Shown here piece after piece: positions 1 to 5,224 of a stretch of 5,224 nt of DNA. A model generated the notes under the pieces. The model was given only the letters and a program-made list of their open reading frames with translations, was not told where the DNA came from and did not search any database. The stretch comes from CAZCWX01 sp964502465 (GTDB lineage Bacteria > Desulfobacterota > Binatia > Bin18). The DNA is taken from positions 1 to 5,224 of the forward strand of contig CAZCWX010000103.1 of the NCBI GenBank assembly GCA_964502465.1. Direction: 5' to 3'. The translations under genes were made by a program, and so were the position numbers. Each line of letters begins with the position of its first letter. The stretch's first letter is position 1.

Positions 1-9
1 CGCACCAAT

Positions 10-34
10 CCACGGGTGAACAAGTCACCCGTGG
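10..34. repeat. Perfect 10-bp inverted repeat (hairpin)
   Basis: CCACGGGTGA (10-19) and TCACCCGTGG (25-34) are exact reverse complements separated by a 5-nt loop, ACAAG. The stem is GC-rich, but no T-run follows on either strand, so it is not a standard rho-independent terminator. It lies just upstream of the IS6-type pseudogene. It could belong to the end of an upstream transcript or to the insertion-sequence flank. I see no recognisable IS6 terminal repeat here. Confidence 0.6.
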
Positions 35-131
35 CGACCGGAGGATCTCGGTAGGGGAGCTGGCAAATCTCTTCCCAGCTTGGCGCATGCGACTGAAAAG
101 CATAGAACTTCCGCTGCGGGAGGAATGGCGG

Positions 132-905
132 ATGAAGTGCCCACATTGCCAGTCAGTTTATACAAATCAACGTCCAGAGCGTACCGAGTTCGGGTATCGG
201 CGGTTTCGCTGCCGAGGCTGCCAGCGAGAGTTTAACCAACGGACGGGCACTCCCTGCAATCGGTTGCAGTATCCCAGCGATGTGGTCTGTTTGGTCGTGC
301 TCTGGCGGATACGGCATAAACTGAGTCCGCGCGATTTAGTGGCTATCCGAAAAACCCTCCCAAGATGGGTCCGGGGGCAAAAATCCCCCCGCCAGCCGCT
401 CTGCGTCTGTCGGCCCCCTTTGGCAAAGGAGGCAGCGAAGGCGCAGCCCAGCGGGGGATTTGTCCAGTACTGCGGAACAAGAGGATTACGAGTTATTCGG
501 ATAGGCTCTTAGCCGAAATGTTCTTAGAGCGGGGCTTTGTCTTCACCCACGAAACCGTACGCATGTGGGAGGCCACCTTCGCTCCCTTGTTGACCGAACG
601 GCTGCGTAGGCATCGTTATGGCCAAGGTAGCAGGCGCTGGCACATCGACGAAACCCTCATGAGGGTGAAGGCAAATGGGTGTATCTTTATCGCGCGCTGG
701 ACCACGAGGACAACTTACTCGACGTCCGTCTGAGCCAGACCTGCGACTTGCCGTCCGCGCGGGCCTTCTTCCGGGCGGCGCGTATGATCGCCAAAGGGAG
801 CCCACTCCGCGTCACCTCTGATCGCCACGGCCCTTACCCTGGGGCCATCCGCTTAGAGTTTGGACCTGCCGTGACTCATTGCACGATACGCTACGCCAAT
901 AACCT
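132..905 (+). pseudogene. IS6-family transposase, zinc-ribbon type, disrupted and truncated
   Basis: This is the remnant of a DDE transposase that would have catalysed cut-and-paste or replicative transposition. The ATG at 132 follows GGGAGGA (118-124) and opens an N-terminal zinc ribbon with two cysteine pairs (CPHC, then CRGC). The family core follows: SPRDL, then after an insertion AEMFLERGFVFTHETVRMW, HIDET with the first catalytic Asp (codon 647-649), YLYRALDHEDN, and TSDRHGPYPGAI with the second Asp. Three lesions are visible. A 169-bp element splits the gene at 340-508 and introduces a stop at 510-512. One base is missing near 671, where the expected VKGKWVYLYRALD reads through only with a frame change. 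Homology stops after the YANN codons near 905, so the catalytic Glu region (normally NNRLEQDHRG-like) and the C-terminus are gone. It must be inactive. The reading frame is open upstream to the window edge, so the original start could lie before 132. Confidence 0.88.
340..508. mobile_element. MITE-like palindromic element inside the IS6 transposase
   Basis: A 169-bp insertion without coding capacity interrupts the transposase. Its ends are inverted repeats: GGCTATCCGAA (341-351) against the complement of TTCGGATAGGC (496-506), 10 of 11 matching. TTAG occurs immediately outside both ends (336-339 and 509-512), consistent with a target duplication. Removing the element plus one TTAG restores GAT TTA GCC GAA ATG, read as DLAEM, which is the expected IS6 sequence and continues in the correct downstream frame. 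Internal structure supports a foldback element: AAATCCCCC (381-389) pairs with GGGGGATTT (453-461), and CCCCCTTT (414-421) pairs with AAAGGAGG (425-432) around a GGC loop with one mismatch. The mobilising transposase is unknown. TA instead of TTAG remains possible as the true duplication, since the outermost terminal bases match poorly. Confidence 0.75.
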
Positions 906-955
906 ATGCAGCAAAGATCCATGCTCTTGTAGGAGAAATAGGAGACGTTGCTTCG

Positions 956-973
956 GTTAATAAATTTATCAAT
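956..973. promoter_or_regulatory. Candidate LuxR/HapR-type operator, site 1
   Basis: The sequence GTTAATAAATTTATCAAT is a near-palindrome in an AT-rich patch that stands out from its GC-rich surroundings. It matches 16 of 18 positions of the core of the Vibrio LuxR/SmcR consensus as I recall it (ATTGATAAATTTATCAAT). It lies 116 bp upstream of the first LLM gene, whose operon encodes a LuxR/HapR-like TetR protein. Its centre is 22 bp, about two helical turns, from that of site 2. Binding is inferred. Confidence 0.6.
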
Positions 974-977
974 GGGA

Positions 978-995
978 ATTGACAAAACTATCAAT
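978..995. promoter_or_regulatory. Candidate LuxR/HapR-type operator, site 2
   Basis: ATTGACAAAACTATCAAT has perfect outer half-sites (ATTGA and TCAAT) and matches 15 of 18 positions of the recalled LuxR/SmcR core consensus. Its left half overlaps the TTGACA -35 candidate at 979-984, a position that would suit repression, as in autorepression by Vibrio LuxR. It lies 4 bp beyond site 1 and on the same helical face. Its function is inferred from sequence and context. Confidence 0.55.
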
Positions 996-1008
996 CATGT
1001 GGTAGAGG
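979..1008 (+). promoter_or_regulatory. Possible sigma70 promoter for the LLM-TetR operon
   Basis: A perfect TTGACA lies at 979-984. The best -10 candidate, TAGAGG at 1003-1008 with an 18-bp spacer, matches TATAAT at only three positions. The promoter is therefore weak or depends on an activator. The -35 lies inside operator site 2. Confidence 0.3.
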
Positions 1009-1088
1009 TCAGCGCCGACGGCGGCCGTTTGTGTCCCGACGCGAGAGCAGCTGGCGGCGCCAACAACATTCGCATGGGAGAAGACGCC

Positions 1089-1949
1089 ATGAAGATCGGA
1101 TTGATGCATGTGACTCCGTATAGCAAGGCGGACCCGGCGATCGTGGCCAAACGGGCGGAGGACCTCGGCTTCGAGTCCTACTGGGTGGGTGACCACACGA
1201 TCATCCCGGTGACCTCCAGCGTTCAATATCCCGGCGTCAGAGAGGGTGGCGCTGTGCCCGACTTTCTCTGGCAGCTCCCCGATCCGCTGCTGGCGCTGGC
1301 GCGCGCGGGCGCGACCACCAGTCGCATCAAGCTGGGCACGGGGATTTGCCTGATTCCGGAGCGCAATCCGATCCTCACGGCTAAGCAGGTGGCCACGCTC
1401 GACGACAGCTGCGGCGGACGCTTCTTGTTGGGCATCGGCGCGGGATGGAATCCCGAGGAATCGACCATTCTGGGCGGCGACTTCGAACATCGGTGGAGCC
1501 AGGTCAAAGACTATATCGCCGCGATGAAGGTGCTCTGGACAGAGGACATTTCGGAGTATCACGGCCGCTACGTCGACTTTCCCCCGGTGCGGTGCTTCCC
1601 GAAGCCCAAGAGCAAGCCCTATCCGCCGATCCTCATCGGCAGCGTCAACAACCCCCGCGCCCTCAGACGCGTAGCGGAGTGGGCCGATGGCTGGCTCCCG
1701 GTGGTGCGGAGCGTCGATGAATTTGCCGACGGCGTGAAGCGCATCAAGGCGATCGCGGCGGAGATCGGGCGTGACCCGAATGCGCTTGATTTCACCGTAT
1801 TCGGGGCGGAGAAACAGTGGCGGTCGGCCAAAGAAATCCGGGAATTCGAGCGAGTGGGAGCAAATCGGGTGGTTCTGTGGCTGAGCCCTCAGGATTTGAA
1901 CAGCATCCTGCCGGAAATGGAGGAGCTGGCCCGCACCGTTCTTTCATAG
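1089..1949 (+). CDS. LLM-class (F420-dependent-type) oxidoreductase
   Basis: The 286-residue product is a cytoplasmic TIM-barrel oxidoreductase of the bacterial luciferase-like superfamily. Its length and pattern suit the Rv2161c-like group predicted to use F420. It opens with the first barrel strand MKIGLM (1-6), followed by AEDLGFESYWVGDH (23-36), where the second strand ends in a DH pair. SRIKLGTGICLIPERNP (78-94) carries the RNP turn common in the superfamily, and GGRFLLGIGAGWNPEE (109-124) forms a phosphate-binding-like glycine-rich turn. PPILIGS and ALRRVAEWADGWLP resemble the usual GGNSP...RYGDGW segment, and GANRVVLWL lies near the end. The start at 1089 places M on the first strand and has GGGAG (1076-1080) 8 nt upstream. 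An in-frame ATG at 1074 and a TTG at 948 are less likely. The gene is the first of a probable operon with the TetR gene, 23 nt downstream. The substrate is unknown. Confidence 0.9.
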   Translation: MKIGLMHVTPYSKADPAIVAKRAEDLGFESYWVGDHTIIPVTSSVQYPGVREGGAVPDFLWQLPDPLLALARAGATTSRIKLGTGICLIPERNPILTAKQVATLDDSCGGRFLLGIGAGWNPEESTILGGDFEHRWSQVKDYIAAMKVLWTEDISEYHGRYVDFPPVRCFPKPKSKPYPPILIGSVNNPRALRRVAEWADGWLPVVRSVDEFADGVKRIKAIAAEIGRDPNALDFTVFGAEKQWRSAKEIREFERVGANRVVLWLSPQDLNSILPEMEELARTVLS

Positions 1950-1972
1950 CCTGCCAAAGGTTTCCCTCAGTA

Positions 1973-2662
1973 ATGACACGCGCTCACTCAATGGCTGGTC
2001 ATGGTCCTTCCAGGCGTCGTCGCCGCGCCCCCGCGCTGGACAAAGCGGAACGGCGTGCGTTGCTGTTGCGATGTGCGCTGCGGGTGTTCGCGCGGCGCGG
2101 TCTCGGCGCCGCCCGTCACGCGGAAATCGCGCGCGCAGCCAAGGTGTCTGTGCCGACCGTCTTCTTTTATTTCCCGACCCGCAAGGCCTTGGTGAGCGCC
2201 GTCCTGGAGGAAGTGGCGCGGTTCTTCACCGAGATGGCCGCAACGGTCCACAGCAAACGCGGGCCCGCGCCGGAGCTCATGCTGGAGCATATGCGCGCCT
2301 TTGCGGAGGCGGTCGACACGCATCCCGATCATACGCGCGTCCTGCTCGAATGGAGCACCGCGCTGCGTGACGAGGTGTGGCCGCTGTTTCTACGGTTCCA
2401 AGAGCAGATCATCGCCCTGATCGCGCGCACGATTCGGCGCTGGCGCATAGAAACCGCGAGCGATCGCGATCCCGAGGCCGAGGACGACGCCCGCATGATC
2501 GCGGCGACCGGCCACGTGCTGGTCCAGATGAAAGTGGCGCAACTGCCCAACTCGCGGATCGAACGCTTCCTCCACACGCTGGTGCGTGACACGCTCGGCG
2601 AAGCGAAAGCGAGTCCAACGAATGAGGCGCATATATCGGAATTCAACGTGGCGGTCGGATAG
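1973..2662 (+). CDS. TetR-family regulator resembling Vibrio LuxR/HapR
   Basis: The 229-residue product is a one-component DNA-binding regulator that would act as a dimer. An arginine-rich leader (RRRRR at 14-18) precedes the TetR helix-turn-helix: LLLRCALRVFARRGLGAARH (30-49), EIARAAKVSVPTVFFYFPTR (51-70), then KALVSAVLEEVARFF. The helices read like V. harveyi LuxR, which has ALEVFARRGIGRGGHADIA and VSVATVFNYFPTRE. The ligand-domain stretch LLEWSTALRDEVWPLFLRF (124-142) closely follows LuxR FEWSASTRDEVWPLF, a part of TetR proteins that usually diverges. At 229 residues it is somewhat longer than LuxR (about 205). The chosen ATG is preceded by a weak AAAGG (1956-1960); ATG 1991 is an alternative. 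The gene follows the LLM gene by 23 nt and is probably cotranscribed and autoregulated through the sites at 956-995. The LuxR comparison is from memory; an ordinary TetR with convergent similarity is the alternative. Confidence 0.9.
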   Translation: MTRAHSMAGHGPSRRRRRAPALDKAERRALLLRCALRVFARRGLGAARHAEIARAAKVSVPTVFFYFPTRKALVSAVLEEVARFFTEMAATVHSKRGPAPELMLEHMRAFAEAVDTHPDHTRVLLEWSTALRDEVWPLFLRFQEQIIALIARTIRRWRIETASDRDPEAEDDARMIAATGHVLVQMKVAQLPNSRIERFLHTLVRDTLGEAKASPTNEAHISEFNVAVG

Positions 2663-2738
2663 CCAGTCTGGGACACAGATAGTGAGAGCGTACGAGAAAA
2701 AGCAGGCCGCGAAGCATCGTTCACAAATCGAGAGAACA

Positions 2739-2776
2739 CCGTGCGACCGGCTCAGGACTGAGGGCTGAGAGCACGG
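2739..2776 (+). repeat. Compound inverted repeat in the leader of the LuxA-like gene
   Basis: CCGTGC (2739-2744) and GCACGG (2771-2776) are exact complements. They enclose CTCAG (2751-2755), which can pair either with CTGAG at 2758-2762 or with CTGAG at 2765-2769. The structure ends 40 nt before the start codon at 2817 and has no T-tract. It could be a leader hairpin or an inverted protein-binding site; no function is evident. Confidence 0.4.
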
Positions 2777-2816
2777 CAATCACGATCAGGAAAACAAAGG
2801 AAAGGAGTAGAGCGTA

Positions 2817-3998
2817 ATGCGTGTTGGAGCAACCATCTTTAATCAGAACTACAACGACTGGGACCGCTACGAAGCGGAGGAAAAGGGCCAGGCCGTGCCC
2901 AAGCGTGCCGTCCGGTCGGATCGCGAGGTCTTCAACGAAGAAATCAACATCGCGCGTATCGCCGACGACACCGACTTCGATTCGGTCTGGACCATCGAGC
3001 ATCACTTTACCCCGTATACGATGGTCACCAATCCGCTGCAGTATCTCACCTATATCGCCGGTATCACCAAACGCGTGGATCTCGGCACTATGGTGGTGGT
3101 GTTACCGTGGCATAATCCAGTACGCGTCGCCGAAGACGTCAACATGCTGGACTCATTTCTTGGGCCCGGCCGCGAGATCATCTGCGGTGTTGGCCGCGGG
3201 CTCGGACGCCGTGAATACGACGGCATGGGCGTTGATCAGAACGAAGCTAGGGGACGGTTCGACGAGTCGCTGCAGGTCATCCGGCAATTGTTAGCCACGG
3301 GGCAGTGCGATTTCGCGGGCGAATTCTACACAGTCCGCGGCGTGCATTTGCGGCCACAACCAGAGCGTGACCTGAGTGCGAACGTGTGGTGCGCGGGCGG
3401 CACTCCGCAGACCGTCGAGATCATCGCCAAGCATGGTGTGCCACCGCTGACGATTCCTACCACCAGCCTGGAGTTGGCGCTGTCGAACATGCGCCAATAT
3501 GCGGAGCTGCGCCATCAAGCCGGCCACGGACCGAGTCACACAAAGCTCGCACTGTGGACCTATGTGGCGGAGACGGAAAGCGAGGCGCAAGCCGGGGCCC
3601 AGCAGTATATGACCGAGTATGCCGATTCGGCGCTACGGCACTACGAGCTCTTAGGCACGCATCTGCAGAGCACCAAAGGCTACAAGGAGTACGGCCAGCT
3701 GCAGACTGCGCTACGTCAGGATGCCTCTCCCTTCCGGCAGGCCTTCTACCGGAGCCATCCCTGGGGCACGCCTGATCAGACTATTGCGCGCGCCACCGAA
3801 CTCGCCCACGCCTTCGGCACGGACGAGATCATCTTCGTCTTCAAGTACGGGTCCATGCCCATGGCAACGGCGGAAAAGAGCTTACGTCTCTTTGCCAAGG
3901 AGGTCATGCCAGCGTTGAAAGAGCTGCGTCCTGCGCCTTTGACCGTGAATGGCCGCGCGGCAGAGCCTGTAACGCCGCAACACCCAGCGGCTCAATAG
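2817..3998 (+). CDS. LuxA-like flavin-dependent monooxygenase (bacterial luciferase family)
   Basis: The 393-residue cytoplasmic TIM-barrel monooxygenase probably uses reduced flavin and O2. Its layout follows the luciferase alpha chain: DFDSVWTIEHHFTPY (53-67) contains EHHF at 61-64, where H62 aligns with catalytic His44 of V. harveyi LuxA. LGTMVVVLPWHNPVRVAEDV (89-108) then NMLD corresponds to LuxA [20 protein letters not shown] then NLLD. GVGRGLGRREYDGMG (124-138) corresponds to GICRGL, with Gly126 in place of reactive Cys106, which is not essential in LuxA. The C-terminal EVMPALKEL (362-370) matches LuxA DVMPYLKE and is followed by a Pro/Ala-rich 23-residue tail. The start has a strong AAAGGAG (2801-2807) with a 9-nt spacer. 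A 154-bp gap separates it from the TetR gene, so it may have its own promoter. There is no luxB or luxCDE here, so light emission is not implied. The substrate is unknown. Confidence 0.9.
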   Translation: MRVGATIFNQNYNDWDRYEAEEKGQAVPKRAVRSDREVFNEEINIARIADDTDFDSVWTIEHHFTPYTMVTNPLQYLTYIAGITKRVDLGTMVVVLPWHNPVRVAEDVNMLDSFLGPGREIICGVGRGLGRREYDGMGVDQNEARGRFDESLQVIRQLLATGQCDFAGEFYTVRGVHLRPQPERDLSANVWCAGGTPQTVEIIAKHGVPPLTIPTTSLELALSNMRQYAELRHQAGHGPSHTKLALWTYVAETESEAQAGAQQYMTEYADSALRHYELLGTHLQSTKGYKEYGQLQTALRQDASPFRQAFYRSHPWGTPDQTIARATELAHAFGTDEIIFVFKYGSMPMATAEKSLRLFAKEVMPALKELRPAPLTVNGRAAEPVTPQHPAAQ

Positions 3999-4040
3999 GA
4001 CAGTGCCGCTGGATTCTCAGGGGGTTCAGCGGCATCCGCT
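3984..4040 (+). repeat. Four alternating complementary segments after the LuxA-like gene
   Basis: CCAGCGG (3984-3990, inside the last codons of the LuxA-like gene) can pair with CCGCTGG (4006-4012). TGCCGCTG (4004-4011) can pair with CAGCGGCA (4027-4034), an exact 8-bp stem with a 15-nt loop. AGCGG (4028-4032) can pair with CCGCT (4036-4040) over a 3-nt loop. The segments therefore form mutually exclusive hairpins 1:2, 2:3 and 3:4. No U-tract follows, so a conventional terminator is not shown. A role in mRNA processing, stability or attenuation between the two LLM genes is possible. Confidence 0.45.
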
Positions 4041-4101
4041 ATGGCATCTCCCACGTCTCACGACAATCCCACAAGAGCAGCATTACGTGTCTAACACGAC
4101 C

Positions 4102-4110
4102 AAAGGAGGT
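4102..4110 (+). promoter_or_regulatory. Strong Shine-Dalgarno that fixes the third LLM start
   Basis: AAAGGAGGT is an almost complete anti-16S match, placed 6 nt before the ATG at 4117. It decides against the in-frame GTG at 4003, which would add 38 residues without family similarity and would begin inside the 3984-4040 hairpin region. Confidence 0.85.
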
Positions 4111-4116
4111 TCATCC

Positions 4117-5049
4117 ATGAGCGGGATCAAGATTGGTATTGGCTTTGGTCTCTGGCGACTGGGCATGCCCAGTCCAGACACGATTTGTTCCTATGCAGAA
4201 CGAGCCGAGGATGTTGGTATCGACTCGATCTGGCTGTCTGACCAGGTTGTCTCGCAACAGATCCCCGATTTGGACATCACCTGCACGATGGCCATGTTTG
4301 CCGCACGGACGAAGAAAATCAAAATGGGACCGAGTGTCCTGACGTTACCGGCTCGCAACCCCGTACAAGTGGCGAAAACCTACGCCACCCTTGATTACCT
4401 TACCGGCAGCTGCGGGCGCGTGATCATGGCCGTTGGTCTCGGCAGTGACCCACGAGATTGTCTCGTCTGTGGCATTAACCCCGACGAACGCGCGAAGCGG
4501 ATGGAGGAAGGAGTCCAGGTGCTCCGCAAACTCTGGGCAGGACCAAACGTCACCCACGAAGGCACGTTCTACAAATTCAGTAATGTGACCATTGAGCCGC
4601 GTCCGGCAAAAGGCGCGCTCGATATCTGGATCGGCGGTAACTCGGACTTGGCCATCAAGCGCACGGCTCGCTATGGCGATGGGTGGTTTCCCTCGTTTGT
4701 TACTCCACACGATTTCCAATCGGGCATCGCGAAGCTCATGGACTACGGTCGCCAATATGGCCGGGAGATGAATCCCCGCGAAGCCGGTGTCTTGATCTTA
4801 ACGCACATCAGTGACAACAAGGCTAAGGCCCAAGAGATCACGCAGCAATTCCTCAAAGGATTCGCCCTTCCTGCTGAGTCGCTGCTGGCACGCTGTGCCA
4901 TCGGGTCTGCGACAGAATGTATCGAGAAGGTCCAAGCGTATGTCGATGCGGGGTGTAGCAAATTCGTCTTGTGGCCGATCGTGCCACCAGATGAGTTGGT
5001 GCCACAGATCGAACGGTATGGGCGGGAAGTTATTCCTCACTTTTCGTAA
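4117..5049 (+). CDS. LLM-class flavin/F420-dependent oxidoreductase
   Basis: The 310-residue cytoplasmic TIM-barrel oxidoreductase belongs to the luciferase-like superfamily. The first barrel strand is IKIGIGFGLW (4-13), and AERAEDVGIDSIWLSDQ (27-43) ends in DQ where relatives often have DH. KIKMGPSVLTLPARNPVQVAK (67-87) contains the RNP turn, GRVIMAVGLGSDP (100-112) a glycine-rich turn, and IGGNSDLAIKRTARYGDGWFP (172-192) is the classical GGNS...YGDGW signature of F420-type members. GCSKFVLWPI lies near the C-terminus. It differs clearly from the LuxA-like neighbour, which has no GGNS signature, so it is not a recent duplicate. It starts 118 nt after the preceding stop, across a hairpin-forming spacer, and may be cotranscribed. 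F420 rather than FMN as cofactor is inferred from family resemblance. The substrate is unknown. Confidence 0.9.
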   Translation: MSGIKIGIGFGLWRLGMPSPDTICSYAERAEDVGIDSIWLSDQVVSQQIPDLDITCTMAMFAARTKKIKMGPSVLTLPARNPVQVAKTYATLDYLTGSCGRVIMAVGLGSDPRDCLVCGINPDERAKRMEEGVQVLRKLWAGPNVTHEGTFYKFSNVTIEPRPAKGALDIWIGGNSDLAIKRTARYGDGWFPSFVTPHDFQSGIAKLMDYGRQYGREMNPREAGVLILTHISDNKAKAQEITQQFLKGFALPAESLLARCAIGSATECIEKVQAYVDAGCSKFVLWPIVPPDELVPQIERYGREVIPHFS

Positions 5050-5150
5050 TGCCGACGCAAAACAAGTCGAAAGGCAAAAAATCACAGCGCAACAGTCAAA
5101 GGACGGGGTAGCAGAGAGTACCCGCACCAACATTGTTTCACTTCACCCAT

Positions 5151-5157
5151 AAGGAGG
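5151..5157 (+). promoter_or_regulatory. Shine-Dalgarno of the fourth LLM gene
   Basis: AAGGAGG lies 8 nt before the ATG at 5166, which supports a genuine gene start although only 59 coding bases are in the window. The 116-bp gap from the previous stop shows no clear promoter or terminator. Confidence 0.75.
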
Positions 5158-5165
5158 GATGAGCG

Positions 5166-5224
5166 ATGGTCGACTTTGGTATCGTGACAATTCCAACGCA
5201 TTATTCACTGCAACCGGCGGAGCT
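5166..5224 (+). CDS. LLM-class oxidoreductase, N-terminal fragment (runs off the window)
   Basis: Only the first 19 codons are present: MVDFGIVTIPTHYSLQPAE, cut by the window end. The opening strand VDFGIVTIPTH followed by a stretch ending PAE is typical of the N-terminus of LLM/F420-type oxidoreductases, where a first barrel strand leads into the helix that contacts the flavin. The strong Shine-Dalgarno and co-directional arrangement make it a likely fourth member of the LLM cluster. With so little sequence, the family is probable but the subfamily is open. Confidence 0.7.
   Translation, partial: MVDFGIVTIPTHYSLQPAE

Noticed and set aside
10..34. Hairpin near the left edge as a rho-independent terminator or IS6 terminal repeat
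   Set aside because: No T-tract follows on either strand, and the sequence does not resemble the IS6-family terminal repeats I know; it is kept only as an inverted repeat.
948..1088. TTG start at 948 giving a 47-residue N-terminal extension of the first LLM protein
   Set aside because: The LLM fold begins at MKIGLM (1089). The extension has no family similarity and would run through the operator/promoter patch, although a GGAGA-like sequence precedes the TTG.
969..1562. 197-codon open frame on the minus strand opposite the first LLM gene
   Set aside because: It shows no recognisable domain and no convincing start context, and it lies antisense to a clearly conserved coding region in GC-rich DNA; it is a shadow frame.
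1973..2662. Acyl-homoserine-lactone (LuxI/LuxR, V. fischeri type) quorum sensing
   Set aside because: The regulator is of TetR type like V. harveyi LuxR, not an autoinducer-binding GerE-type LuxR, and no luxI-like synthase is present in the window.
4003..4116. GTG at 4003 as start of the third LLM gene
   Set aside because: AAAGGAGGT at 4102-4110 with optimal spacing marks 4117 as the start, and the added residues do not resemble LLM proteins.
5106..5123. GGGTA/TACCC inverted repeat between the third and fourth LLM genes as a terminator
   Set aside because: The stem is only 5 bp and no T-run follows; it is too weak to call.

Overview
The window is a GC-rich bacterial stretch, apparently close to 58% G+C by eye. 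It is dominated by luciferase-like monooxygenase (LLM) genes, the TIM-barrel flavin/F420-dependent oxidoreductases. Three complete LLM genes and the start of a fourth lie on the + strand, together with one TetR-type regulator and the remains of an IS6-family insertion sequence. Dense LLM runs of this kind are known from uncultured lineages such as Tectomicrobia/Entotheonella and Rokubacteria, and from some actinobacteria. The sequence alone does not settle the taxon. No tRNA, rRNA or CRISPR array was seen.

Layout: (1) 1-905 is mobile-element debris. It holds a 25-bp hairpin near the left end, then an IS6-type transposase pseudogene with an N-terminal zinc ribbon. The pseudogene carries three lesions: a 169-bp MITE-like insertion flanked by TTAG repeats, a 1-base frameshift near 671, and a truncation near 905 that removes the last catalytic acidic residue. 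(2) 906-1088 is a short intergenic region with a conspicuous AT-rich patch. The patch contains two tandem imperfect palindromes that resemble the operator of the Vibrio LuxR/HapR/SmcR regulators; the second covers a TTGACA -35 box. (3) 1089-2662 is a probable two-gene operon: an LLM oxidoreductase and, 23 nt later, a TetR-family regulator whose protein reads like Vibrio harveyi LuxR/HapR. (4) 2817-3998 encodes a LuxA-like monooxygenase that keeps the EHHF active-site motif. (5) 4117-5049 encodes a third LLM with a perfect Shine-Dalgarno. (6) From 5166 a fourth LLM gene starts and leaves the window.

How the parts may work together: the regulator probably controls its own operon through the tandem sites upstream of the first LLM gene, and possibly the downstream LLM genes. 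The LLM proteins belong to different subfamilies, so they look like a set of oxidative enzymes for related or sequential substrates, not a duplicated single gene. No substrate can be read from the sequence, and no luxB, luxCDE, luxG or F420-biosynthesis gene is present. The most notable observation is the combination of a LuxR/HapR-like TetR protein, LuxR/HapR-like operators and luciferase-family genes in one locus outside an obvious Vibrio context.
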